A stretch of 64,000 nt of DNA from JBBREP01 sp963716525 (GTDB lineage Bacteria; Actinomycetota; Acidimicrobiia; IMCC26256; PALSA-610). The notes under the pieces were generated by a model. The model was not told the DNA's origin. It made no database searches and saw only the letters and a program-made list of their open reading frames with translations. The position numbers and the translations under genes are program-made. This document shows positions 8,375-16,390 of the stretch, piece after piece (the first letter of the stretch is position 1; every line of letters starts with the position of its first letter). The stretch covers positions 558,001 to 622,000 of the forward strand of contig OY970315.1 in NCBI GenBank assembly GCA_963716525.1, given 5' to 3'.

Positions 8375-11023
8375 GTGACGCAGGCGCTCGACGGCATCCG
8401 CATCCTCGATCTTTCGTGGGGTATCGCCGGTCCCCTCGGCGTGCTCATGCTCGCCGAACACGGGGCCGACGTGATCAAGGTCGAACCACCGGGCGGCGAC
8501 CCGCTGCGTGCGTACGACGGCTACGCGGTGTGGAACCGCAGCCGCCGTTCGATCACCGTCGACCTGAAGCAAAGCGGCGGTGCCGAGGTGTTCGAGCACC
8601 TCGTGCGGGGCGCCGACGTGGTGGTCGAGAGCTTCCGGCCCGGCGTGATCGACCGGCTCGGCTTCGGCTACGACCGCATCGCCGCGATCAACGAACAGGC
8701 CGTGTTGCTCTCGATCCCCGCGTACCCCGACGGCCACCGCCTGGCGCAGCGGCCGGGCTGGGACGCACTCGTGCAGGCGAGTTCCGGACAGATGTGGGAG
8801 CAGCCCGGCTGGCGTATGGGACCGGTGTTCCTGCACATGCCGATGCCGTCGATGGGCACCGCGTACCTCGTGCCGATCGCCATCACCACCGCGCTCCTCG
8901 CCCGCGAGCGAACGGGCCTCGGCCAGCACGTGAGCACGAGCCTCTTCCAGGGCGCGCTGCTGTACACCACCCAGATCTGGCAGGACGTCGAGCACGCCGA
9001 CGCGCAGTTCCACGAGCTGATGGGCAAGAGCTACCCGCCGGGCATCCACCAGCAGATGATCTTCGAATGCGCGAACCACGAGTTCCTGCACCTGTCGATC
9101 ATGAGCGGGCTGACCCCCACGAAGACCGTCGACGACATCCTCGGGCTCGAGGATGCACCGGATCCGTTCGCGTTCATGGCCCTGCCGGCCGAGGAGCGCG
9201 AGCAGTTCAACGCGCGCCGGCGCGCGAAGTTCGTCGAGCACGACCGAGACACGCTCGTCGCCGAGCTGCGCGCCCACAACCACGCCGTCGAGCCGGTGAT
9301 CGAGCCGCACGAGATGCTCTCGCACCCGCAGACGATCGCGAACGACATGGTCGTCACCGTCGACGACCCGGCGCACGGAACGATCACGCAGATCGGCGTG
9401 CCGATCCACCTGCTCGGCACGCCCGGCGCGGTCAAGGGTCCGCAGCCCGAGGTCGGCGAGCACACCGAGGAGATTCTCACCGAGCTCGGCTACGACGACA
9501 CCGAGATCGCCAAGCTCGTCGCCGGCGCGTGCACGGCGGAGGCAGCCCAGGCACCGAGTGCACCGCCGAAGCGCATCCCGAGCGTGAGCGGCGCCCGCCC
9601 CTCGGGGCGCGAGCCGCAGGCGAGCGGGGGTGGAGCCCGCCCCTCGGGGCGCGAGCCGCAGGCGAGCGGGGGTGGAGCCCGCCCCTCGGGGCGCGAGCCG
9701 CAGGCGAGCGGGGGTGGAGCCCGCCCCTCGGGGCGCGAGCCGCAGGCGAGCGGGGGTGGAGCCCGCCCCTCGGGGCGCGTTGGGGCCAGCCCCTCGGGGC
9801 GCGCGCTCGCCGGGATCACCGTGCTCGACTTCGGGCAGTACCTCGCGGGCCCGTTCGGCCCGCTGATCCTCGGCGACCTCGGTGCCGACGTGATCAAGAT
9901 CGAGCCGGTCGCCGGCGACAGCATGCGCATGGCGAGCAAGCCGTTCTTCGGCTGCCAGCGCGGGAAGCGCTCGATCGCGCTCGACCTGAAGCAGCCGGCC
10001 GGCCTCGAGGCGGCACAGCGGCTCATCGCCCAGGCCGACGTCGTGCACCACAACATGACGCGGGGCGTGGCGACGAAGCTCGGCATCGACGGCGCGGCGT
10101 GCCGCGCGCTGCGACCCGACATCGTCTACTGCAACACCTACGCATACGGGCTCCCCGATCCGCTCGGCCGCTTCGGCGGCCTCGACCCGCTGTACCAGGC
10201 ATCGGCGGGGCTCGAGTACGAGTCGGGCGCGGTGGCCGAGGGCAACGCGCCGCTCTACTACCGCTTCGGCATGTGCGACGCGTCGAATGCGCTGCTGTCG
10301 GTGGTGGGCGTGCTCATCGCGCTGATGCACCGTGCCCGCACCGGCGAAGGCCAGGAGCTGTGGACGTCGTTGCACGACGGCGGCCTCGTGTTCTCGAGCG
10401 ACGTGTGGGTGGGTGCCGACGGCACGCCGTGGAACCGCCCGAGGCTCGATGCCGAGCTGCTCGGCGTCGACGCGCTGTACCGCCTGTACGCCACGCAGGA
10501 CGACGACTGGATCTGCGTCGCTGCATTGCGCGACGGCGAGTGGCGCGCGTTGTGCGCGACGGTCGGGTTGCCCGACCTCGCCGACGAGGCGCGCTTCGCC
10601 AGCGCCGCGTCGCGTGCGCAGCACCGCCGGCAGATCGAGTCAGCCCTCGAACCCGTGTTCCGCACGAAGACCGCGCGCTACTGGTCGCGCTTGCTCGACG
10701 ACGCGGGCGTGCCGAACGAGGTGCCCGTCGACACCTTCGACGGGCGCCTCGTGCTCTCCGATGCCGACAACGTGGCGCTCGGCCTCGTCGCGGAGTACGT
10801 GCACCCGCTGATGGGAGTGATGCGCCAGAACGGCGCGCTGATCGACTTCTCGGCCACACCGGGCCGGATCTCCGGCCCGCCGCCGCTCGTGGGCCAGCAC
10901 ACGCGCGAGGTGCTCGAGGGCGCCGGCTTCGGCACCAGCGAGATCGGCGAGCTGCTGAAGAGCGGCGTGGTGTACGAGCCCGACGCCGACCTCGTCGAGT
11001 ACCGCGAGCGTTTCCGCAACTGA
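8375..11023 (+). CDS. fused tandem family III CoA-transferase (CaiB/BaiF), two domains joined by a repeat linker
   Basis: An 882-residue protein made of two CoA-transferase family III units: residues 1 to about 400 (ALDGIRILDLSWGIAGPLG, GADVIKVEPPGGDP) and about 475-882 (LAGITVLDFGQYLAGPFGP, GADVIKIEPVAGDS). These enzymes move CoA between carboxylic acids; a double-length fusion suggests an intramolecular pair. The C-terminal unit has an Asp in the position expected for the catalytic residue (FGMCDASNALLSVVG). The corresponding N-terminal stretch reads MPSMGTAYLVPIAI without Asp, so that unit may be structural. The linker is a 14-residue proline/glycine/arginine repeat. The start is GTG 8375; the stop overlaps the phosphatase start (TGATG). 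Confidence 0.85.
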   Translation: MTQALDGIRILDLSWGIAGPLGVLMLAEHGADVIKVEPPGGDPLRAYDGYAVWNRSRRSITVDLKQSGGAEVFEHLVRGADVVVESFRPGVIDRLGFGYDRIAAINEQAVLLSIPAYPDGHRLAQRPGWDALVQASSGQMWEQPGWRMGPVFLHMPMPSMGTAYLVPIAITTALLARERTGLGQHVSTSLFQGALLYTTQIWQDVEHADAQFHELMGKSYPPGIHQQMIFECANHEFLHLSIMSGLTPTKTVDDILGLEDAPDPFAFMALPAEEREQFNARRRAKFVEHDRDTLVAELRAHNHAVEPVIEPHEMLSHPQTIANDMVVTVDDPAHGTITQIGVPIHLLGTPGAVKGPQPEVGEHTEEILTELGYDDTEIAKLVAGACTAEAAQAPSAPPKRIPSVSGARPSGREPQASGGGARPSGREPQASGGGARPSGREPQASGGGARPSGREPQASGGGARPSGRVGASPSGRALAGITVLDFGQYLAGPFGPLILGDLGADVIKIEPVAGDSMRMASKPFFGCQRGKRSIALDLKQPAGLEAAQRLIAQADVVHHNMTRGVATKLGIDGAACRALRPDIVYCNTYAYGLPDPLGRFGGLDPLYQASAGLEYESGAVAEGNAPLYYRFGMCDASNALLSVVGVLIALMHRARTGEGQELWTSLHDGGLVFSSDVWVGADGTPWNRPRLDAELLGVDALYRLYATQDDDWICVAALRDGEWRALCATVGLPDLADEARFASAASRAQHRRQIESALEPVFRTKTARYWSRLLDDAGVPNEVPVDTFDGRLVLSDADNVALGLVAEYVHPLMGVMRQNGALIDFSATPGRISGPPPLVGQHTREVLEGAGFGTSEIGELLKSGVVYEPDADLVEYRERFRN
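9590..9803 (+). repeat. 42-bp tandem repeat inside the CoA-transferase gene (four full copies plus two partial)
   Basis: Full copies start at 9590, 9632, 9674 and 9716; a truncated copy starts at 9758 and a shorter fragment at about 9780. Copies 2-4 look identical and copy 1 differs at one base. Each unit starts on a codon boundary and encodes GARPSGREPQASGG, giving a flexible basic linker at residues 406 to about 475. The core GGGCGCGAGCCGCAGGCGAG recurs outside the gene at 55292-55317, so this is a dispersed element captured in frame. Confidence 0.9.
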
Positions 11024-11551
11024 TGGAGCTCCTCGCGCCGGCCGCCGAGGTGGGCTTCCTCGGCGCGGTCGCGATGCCCGCGGAGCTCTACTTCGTGACG
11101 CGCGCACCCGTGGCACTGGCCGGCATGGGTTACCCGTCGCGGGTCGACTGGTCGTTGCTCGCGGCCGAGGGCGTGCAACACGTGGTGTGCCTCACGCACG
11201 ACGCGCCGCCCTATGACGCCTCGCCGCTCGCGGTGCACTGCGTCGCGTTGCAGGACCTGTTCGCGCGTCCGGCGGGCCCCGACGACCCCGAGGGCGAACG
11301 GGCGCGGCGTGCACCGCGCCGCAGGCATCGTCGTCGATGCCGTCCGCCGCGGCGAGGGTGTTGCGGTGCACTGCCGAGGCGGGCGCGGGCGTGCAGGCAC
11401 AGTGCTCGGCGTCGCGCTCGTTCGGCTCGGTCACCGCCCGGGAGACGTCGTCGCGTACCTCGACCGCCTGCACCGCGCCCGCAGCAAAGACGGCTGGCCC
11501 GAGCATCCGTGGCAAGCCGAGCTCGTCAAGGCGTCGCTCAGTTCATCATGA
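11023..11551 (+). pseudogene. dual-specificity/tyrosine phosphatase-like protein, frame broken near 11305
   Basis: Two halves of one phosphatase lie in successive frames. The first runs from ATG 11023 (coupled to the CoA-transferase stop) through VGFLGAVAMPAELYF, VQHVVCLTHDAPP and ALQDLFARPAGPDD to about 11305. The second continues one base later (VHRAAGIVVDAVRRGEGVAV) into the signature HCRGGRGRAGT, which contains CX5R, and ends at 11551. Removing one base gives 528 nt, or 175 residues, a normal small DSP. The catalytic Cys and Arg are intact, so the break may be an assembly indel. The 3' end overlaps the convergent protease gene by 14 bp. Confidence 0.7.
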
Positions 11552-13391
11552 GGTCGACGGCGGGGGCGCCGAGGCCCGATGCGCTGCCGTCGAAGCGGGC
11601 GGTGCCGAACGAGTGCACCGAACCGTCGTTGCCGAGGATGTAGTAGCCGAGGCTGCTGTCGACAGCCCGGATGCGCAGGCTCGTGCCCGACGAGCCGTGT
11701 GAGAGTGCGAGGCTGCCACGGAACGGCACGTTGAAGGCGAAGATGCCACCGTCACGCGCGACGAGCCAGTAGCCGTGACCGTCGGCCGACGCGGTCATCG
11801 ACGCCACCGGGGCCCAGAGATGCAGGTTGCCGGTGGAGCCGTGGAAGTGCGCGTCGCCGAAGCTGAACACACCGCCGTCGGCGGCCACGAACCAGTAGCC
11901 GTGACCTGATGGCGTCGTGGCCATGTCGAGCACCGGTGCATTGAGACGGAGGTTGCCGGTCGAGCCGTAGAAGTGCGCGTCGCCGAAGCTGAACACGCCG
12001 CCGTCGGCGCCGAGCAGCCAGTAGCCGTGTCCCGTCGCGGTCCGGGCGATGGCGACGATCGCGCCGTTGAGGTGCACGGTGTGCATGTCGCCATAGGAGT
12101 GGGCGTCGCCGAACGCGAACACGTGACCGTCGGCCGTGGTGAGCCAGTAGCCGTGGCCCGACGCCGTCGGCGCCGACGCCACGAACGGCGATCCGTACCA
12201 GAAGCCGGCGGGGTCGCCGTAGTACTCCGCGCCGCCCTTGGACTGCACGTGGCCGTTGGCCGCGACGATCCAGTATCCGTTGCCGTTCGCGGCGACCTGT
12301 ACCGCGGCCGCCGCGTCGACGAGCCCGTGGCCGTAGTACTCGTCCCACCCAGGCGTGCCGAGGTCGACCGCCGTCGATTCGACTCGCTGCGCGACCTGCG
12401 CGGCGCTGAACGAGGGATTGCGCGCGCCGACGAGTGCGGCCGCGGCCGCCACGAATGGTGACGCCATCGACGTACCGCTCGCGTACGCATAGGCCGAGTC
12501 GCTCGACGCCCAGTCCGAGAGGATGTTCACGCCCGGCGCGGCGAGGTCCACGTAGCTGCCGTACTGCGAGAAGTCCGCGCGGTGCAACGTGCTGTCGACG
12601 GCCGCGACCGCGATCGCTTCGGGGTAGGCGGCCGGGTAGATCGGCGCGTTCCCCGATTCGGCGCCGTTCCCCGCCGCGGCCACGACGACGGCGCCCTTGC
12701 TGTTCGCGTACTTCAGCGCCTGCTCGAGCGCCGGGGCCGGCGCGGTACCGCCGAGGCTCAGGTTGATGACCCGCGCGCCGTGATCGGCCGCGTAGATCAC
12801 ACCGGACGCGACGTCGCTCATGTATCCGCTGCCCGACGCGTCGAGCACGCGCACCGGGAGGATCCGCACGCTCGGCGCGCCGCCGACTCCGCCGACGCCG
12901 TTCGCCCGCGCGGCGATGATGCCCGCCACGTGGGTCCCGTGGCCGTTCGCGTCGTTGGTGCCGTCGCCGCCGGTCTGCACGAAGTCGGTGCCCGCCAGTA
13001 CCGCGCCGGCGAGGTCGTGGTGCGTGGCCCGCACGCCCGAGTCGACCACCGCGACGGTGACGCCGGCGCCGACGGTGGTGGACCACACCGCCTTGTAGTC
13101 ACCGGCCGAAAGGCCCCACTGCGAGGCTTCGTTGGGGTCGTCGAGGGTGCTCACGCGGCTGTCGGGCTCCGCGCCCGCGGGAACCCGGGCATAGCGGGTG
13201 AGCTGGAAGTGCTCGGCGCGCAGCGCACCGTGGGGCCCGGCAACCAGCCGCCAGTAGCGCGCCGTGGGAGCCGCCGGCCCCGCGGCGGCGGCCGCACCCG
13301 CGGTGGACGCCACACCCGCCAGCACGACTGCGGCGGCCAGCGCCACGGTGCGTAGGCGCGATCCGACGGTTTCGCGCGCTGCGTGTCGCAT
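11538..13391 (-). CDS. secreted subtilisin-like (S8) serine protease with C-terminal GHGYW repeats
   Basis: Exported peptidase of 617 residues. An N-terminal signal peptide (RLRTVALAAAVVLAGVAS) with Ala-rich cleavage zone is followed by a short propeptide and the S8 domain: Asp117 in VAVVDSGV, His151 in NGHGTHVAG, oxyanion Asn242 in AAGNG and Ser308 in SGTSMASP. From about residue 375 there are six roughly 45-residue repeats of the pattern GHGYWLxxADGGVFxFGDAxxxGS, probably a beta-propeller or adhesive domain at the cell surface. ATG 13391 is preferred over the upstream start because it puts the signal peptide at the N-terminus. Substrate unknown. It overlaps the phosphatase 3' end. Confidence 0.92.
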   Translation of the reverse strand: MRHAARETVGSRLRTVALAAAVVLAGVASTAGAAAAAGPAAPTARYWRLVAGPHGALRAEHFQLTRYARVPAGAEPDSRVSTLDDPNEASQWGLSAGDYKAVWSTTVGAGVTVAVVDSGVRATHHDLAGAVLAGTDFVQTGGDGTNDANGHGTHVAGIIAARANGVGGVGGAPSVRILPVRVLDASGSGYMSDVASGVIYAADHGARVINLSLGGTAPAPALEQALKYANSKGAVVVAAAGNGAESGNAPIYPAAYPEAIAVAAVDSTLHRADFSQYGSYVDLAAPGVNILSDWASSDSAYAYASGTSMASPFVAAAAALVGARNPSFSAAQVAQRVESTAVDLGTPGWDEYYGHGLVDAAAAVQVAANGNGYWIVAANGHVQSKGGAEYYGDPAGFWYGSPFVASAPTASGHGYWLTTADGHVFAFGDAHSYGDMHTVHLNGAIVAIARTATGHGYWLLGADGGVFSFGDAHFYGSTGNLRLNAPVLDMATTPSGHGYWFVAADGGVFSFGDAHFHGSTGNLHLWAPVASMTASADGHGYWLVARDGGIFAFNVPFRGSLALSHGSSGTSLRIRAVDSSLGYYILGNDGSVHSFGTARFDGSASGLGAPAVDLMMN

Positions 13392-13484
13392 GGAACAGTG
13401 GTCGACACATTCCGCGCTCGTGTTGAGTCCCAATCGGCACGGTCTGTGGTCCCGAATCCGACCCGGGCAATGGTCCCGAGCCGC

Positions 13485-13733
13485 TCAGTCCACCGGCTCA
13501 CCGATCTCCCGGAGGGCCGCGGCGATCGCGGCGCGCAGCCTGCGGGCCGTGCCCGGGGCCAGGTGGGCCACCAGGCCGTAGCCCGCCCGTCCCGATTCCT
13601 CGACGGTCAGCACCACCCGCGGCTCCTCACAGGCGTCGCAGTCGTCGCTGAGCGCGACGGCCCACGACACCGGCCCACGCTCGTCGTCGTCGGCCGGGTG
13701 GTCGTCGAGCGCATCGTCGATCGAACGCCGCAC
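13485..13733 (-). CDS. small hypothetical protein with a CxxC motif
   Basis: An 82-residue acidic protein with one CDAC motif in SDDCDACEEPRVVLTV and a helical C-terminal half (PGTARRLRAAIAAALREIG). No family was recognised. It sits between the protease and the YhhN gene on the same strand, 27 bp downstream of the latter. A single CxxC could bind metal or form a disulfide, but there is no second pair. Coding status rests on codon usage and spacing. Confidence 0.5.
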   Translation of the reverse strand: MRRSIDDALDDHPADDDERGPVSWAVALSDDCDACEEPRVVLTVEESGRAGYGLVAHLAPGTARRLRAAIAAALREIGEPVD

Positions 13734-13760
13734 GGGATCCCTCCAGACTGGTTGCTCGTG

Positions 13761-14396
13761 CTACCGGAGCAGCGACAGCAACAGGCCGAGCTGGCCGAGG
13801 TGGTAGGTGACCATGATGACGACCGGGGCGGCGGGCGTCGAACGGACGAAGCGGTTCCACGCGATGAGCGAGTCGGAGCCCGCGAACAGCAGCGCGCCGG
13901 CAATCGCGGCGGGGCCCCACGAGCCGAACGCCGCGACCACCATGCACGAGATCACCGTGATGTACACGAGCACCGCGTTGACGACGGCCGGGTCGGTGCG
14001 GCGCGCGCCGCGCACGACGGCACGCGCAACGGGCAGCAGCGCGACGGCAACCACCGCGACACCCCCGAGCAGCGCGGGGCCGTGCACGCCGGCAACGAGA
14101 AAGCCGACCACATAGAGCACGTGCGCAAGAAGGAACGCCGCGAGGCCGGCCACGAAACGATCGCGCGGCAACATCAGGAGTACGTCGCCCGCGAGCGAGC
14201 ACAGCAACGCCGCGACGAACCAGGCCCGGGCCGCCGTCGAGCGCGCGTCGAGCGTCACGGCCGCAGCCGCGAGGAGCGCGGTCACGGCCGGTTTGGTGAC
14301 GTACTCCAGCACCCGCGAAGGGACGGCCTGCGACCACCAGTTGCCAGCGGCGCACACGCCGGCGATCGCCAGCACCACCACCGTCGCCGGGTTCAT
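13761..14396 (-). CDS. YhhN/TMEM86 family membrane protein (lysoplasmalogenase-like)
   Basis: A 211-residue protein with about eight hydrophobic helices and the YhhN family signature LCSLAGDVLLMLP followed by FLLAHVLYVVGF; a second family stretch is AGALLFAGSDSLIAW. Eukaryotic TMEM86 members hydrolyse the vinyl-ether bond of lysoplasmalogens; the bacterial substrate is not known. The ATG at 14394-14396 lies inside a tandemly duplicated 44-bp segment, so the start codon and its AAGAGG ribosome site exist twice. Confidence 0.8.
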   Translation of the reverse strand: MNPATVVVLAIAGVCAAGNWWSQAVPSRVLEYVTKPAVTALLAAAAVTLDARSTAARAWFVAALLCSLAGDVLLMLPRDRFVAGLAAFLLAHVLYVVGFLVAGVHGPALLGGVAVVAVALLPVARAVVRGARRTDPAVVNAVLVYITVISCMVVAAFGSWGPAAIAGALLFAGSDSLIAWNRFVRSTPAAPVVIMVTYHLGQLGLLLSLLR

Positions 14397-14481
14397 CGTC
14401 GTGCCTCTTGTTCGCTTCGCTCACGGGCCGGCAAGCCCATCGTCGTGCCTCTCGTTCGCTTCGCTCACCGGCCGGCAGGCC
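14394..14481. repeat. 44-bp tandem duplication spanning the YhhN start codon and leader
   Basis: Copies at 14394-14437 and 14438-14481 share TTCGCTTCGCTCAC and the GGCCGGCA stretch, differing at only a few bases. On the minus strand each copy reads GAGCGAAGCGAAC, then A/G-rich RBS, then ACGACGATG. Because 44 is not a multiple of three, the upstream ATG (14440) opens a separate 15-codon frame whose TGA overlaps the YhhN ATG. Confidence 0.85.
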
Positions 14482-14522
14482 GGGGGCGCCAGAGGGTATG
14501 GCCGGGTGCCAGACTGTGTGGC

Positions 14523-15068
14523 ATGGCCTTCCACCACGTTGCTGTCGCCACCCGTGACCTTGCTGCGACGCACCGCTTCTACAGCGAGGCGTGCGGCTTC
14601 GAGCTCGTCAAACTCGACGTCATCCCGTTCCTGGAGGGGGGCTGGGCGCGCCACTGCTTCTACGACACCGGCAACGGCGAGCTGTTCGCGGTGTGGGACC
14701 TGCACTCCGAACAGCTACCCGACACGTGGTCGAGCGCGATCTCGACCGGTCTCGGGTTGCCGAACTTCATCAACCACATCGCGTTCGCGGCGAGTGATCT
14801 CGACGATCTGGCCCGCCGGCGCGAGCGCTGGGTGGCGCACGGCCACGACGTCGCGCAGATCGACCACGGCTGGTGCACGTCGATCTATGCCGACGACCCG
14901 AGCGGGATCATGGTCGAGTTCTGCACGCTGACTCGCGCGCTCACCGCCGGCGACCGGGCCGAGGCCCGGCGCCTGCTCGACAGCGTCGACCCGAACTCGG
15001 ACGTCGACACGACGCCGCCGCCCACCGAGTTCTTCGTGGCGGCCGGCAAGGAGCCCGCCGGCCGGTAG
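14523..15068 (+). CDS. VOC-family (glyoxalase/dioxygenase fold) protein
   Basis: A 181-residue vicinal-oxygen-chelate protein. Metal-ligand candidates are the His of FHHVAVATRDL, the His of FINHIAFAASDL and the Glu of GIMVEFCTLT, the standard spacing for a two-module VOC enzyme such as an extradiol dioxygenase or glyoxalase-like protein. The C-terminal 40 residues extend beyond the fold. It precedes the acyl-CoA dehydrogenase by 16 bp on the same strand and is probably co-transcribed, so a role in aromatic or acyl catabolism is plausible. Confidence 0.8.
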   Translation: MAFHHVAVATRDLAATHRFYSEACGFELVKLDVIPFLEGGWARHCFYDTGNGELFAVWDLHSEQLPDTWSSAISTGLGLPNFINHIAFAASDLDDLARRRERWVAHGHDVAQIDHGWCTSIYADDPSGIMVEFCTLTRALTAGDRAEARRLLDSVDPNSDVDTTPPPTEFFVAAGKEPAGR

Positions 15069-15084
15069 GGCTTATCGTTGCGCG

Positions 15085-16326
15085 ATGGACTTCGCGCTCA
15101 CCGAACGCAGCCGCGACTACCTCGAGCGGCTGATCGCCTTCGACACCGAGATCGTGCGGCCGGCCGAGCCGGTGTACCGCCACCAGCGCGAGGCGTCGGG
15201 CGACATCCGCCATGCGCCCGAGGTGATGGAAGACCTCAAGGCCGAGGCGAGAACGCGCGGGCTCTGGAATCTCTTCCTGCCCGACGATGAGCACGGCCCG
15301 GGGTTGTCGAACGCCGACTATGCGCCGCTCTGCGAAGTGATGGGACGTTCGCCCTTGCTCGGTGAGGCGACGAACTGCTCGGCACCGGATACCGGCAACA
15401 TGGAAATCCTCGCCCAGTTCGGTACCCCGCTCCAGCAGGAGCAGTTCCTGCACCCGCTCCTCAACGGTGAGATCCGCTCGTGCTTCGCGATGACCGAGCC
15501 GTGGGTGGCCAGCTCCGACGCGTCGAACATCTGCAGCATCATCGAACCTGACGGCAACGACTACATCATCAACGGCCACAAGTGGTTCACGAGCGGCGCG
15601 CTCGACCCGCGCTGCAAGGTTGCGGTGTTCATGGGCGTCACGGATCCGCACGCCGACCGGTATCACCGCCAGTCGATGATCCTCGTGCCGATGGACACAC
15701 CGGGCGTGCAGGTGCGGCGCGGGCTCACCGTGTTCGGCCACGACGAAGGCCCGGGGCACGCGGAGACGTTCTGGGACAACGTGCGAGTTCCCGGCGAATA
15801 CCTGCTCAGCAACGAGGGTGACGGTTTCGCGATCGCGCAGGCGCGCCTCGGCCCCGGGCGCATCCACCACTGCATGCGGGCCATCGGGCTCGCCGAGCAC
15901 GCGCTCGAGCTGATGTGCATGCGCGTCCAGCAGCGTGTGGCGTTCGGGCGCCCGCTCGCCGACCAGGGCGTGGTGCGCGAGCGCATCGCGGAGAGCCGCA
16001 TCGAGATCGAGCAGGCGCGCCTGCTCACGATGAAGGCCGCGTGGATGATGGACACCGTCGGCAAGAAGGCGGCCCGCACCGAGATCGCGGCCATCAAGGT
16101 CGTGGCCGCGCGCCTCGCAACGACCGTGATCGACCGGGCGATCCAGATGTTCGGCGGCGCCGGCGTCACCGACGACTTCCCGCTCGCCTCGATGTACGCA
16201 CACGCCCGCACGTTGCACCTTGTCGACGGTCCCGACGAGGTGCACCTGCGCGGCATCGCCCGCACCGAGCTCGCGAAATATGAGTCGTTGCGACCCGAGG
16301 GCGCCGGACGCACGGCGCGCGTATGA
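15085..16326 (+). CDS. acyl-CoA dehydrogenase (ACAD10/11-like)
   Basis: FAD-dependent acyl-CoA dehydrogenase of 413 residues that introduces the alpha-beta double bond in acyl-CoAs. The substrate/FAD region CFAMTEPWVASSDASNI, the loop INGHKWFTSGALDPRCKV, the helix RIHHCMRAIGLAEHALE and the C-terminal FGGAGVTDDFPLASMYAHAR are typical of the long ACAD10/11-like group; the position DGPDEVHLRGIAR follows the usual pattern. It belongs to a plus-strand run with the VOC and LLM genes. The physiological acyl chain is unknown. Confidence 0.9.
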   Translation: MDFALTERSRDYLERLIAFDTEIVRPAEPVYRHQREASGDIRHAPEVMEDLKAEARTRGLWNLFLPDDEHGPGLSNADYAPLCEVMGRSPLLGEATNCSAPDTGNMEILAQFGTPLQQEQFLHPLLNGEIRSCFAMTEPWVASSDASNICSIIEPDGNDYIINGHKWFTSGALDPRCKVAVFMGVTDPHADRYHRQSMILVPMDTPGVQVRRGLTVFGHDEGPGHAETFWDNVRVPGEYLLSNEGDGFAIAQARLGPGRIHHCMRAIGLAEHALELMCMRVQQRVAFGRPLADQGVVRERIAESRIEIEQARLLTMKAAWMMDTVGKKAARTEIAAIKVVAARLATTVIDRAIQMFGGAGVTDDFPLASMYAHARTLHLVDGPDEVHLRGIARTELAKYESLRPEGAGRTARV

Positions 16327-16336
16327 AGGCCGGAAC

Positions 16337-16390
16337 ATGAAGCGACGAGCATGAAGACACGAGCATGAAGACACGAGCATGAAGACACGA
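16337..16390 (+). repeat. four tandem 14-bp copies of the LLM start region (ATGAAGACACGAGC)
   Basis: Copies start at 16337 (variant ATGAAGCGACGAGC), 16351, 16365 and 16379. The last copy is the real 5' end of the LLM gene (ATGAAGACACGA). Because 14 is not a multiple of three, the four ATGs fall in rotating frames. The segment also forms the whole gap between the dehydrogenase stop and the LLM start. Confidence 0.9.

Noticed and set aside
9590..9803. Possible CRISPR array (regular direct repeats)
   Set aside because: The repeats are contiguous 42-bp units without unique spacers and keep the reading frame of a protein linker.
8129..10624. Very long open frame on the minus strand opposite the CoA-transferase gene
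   Set aside because: Its product is a His/Arg/Val-rich mirror of the plus-strand protein with no family similarity; high GC removes stop codons from other frames.
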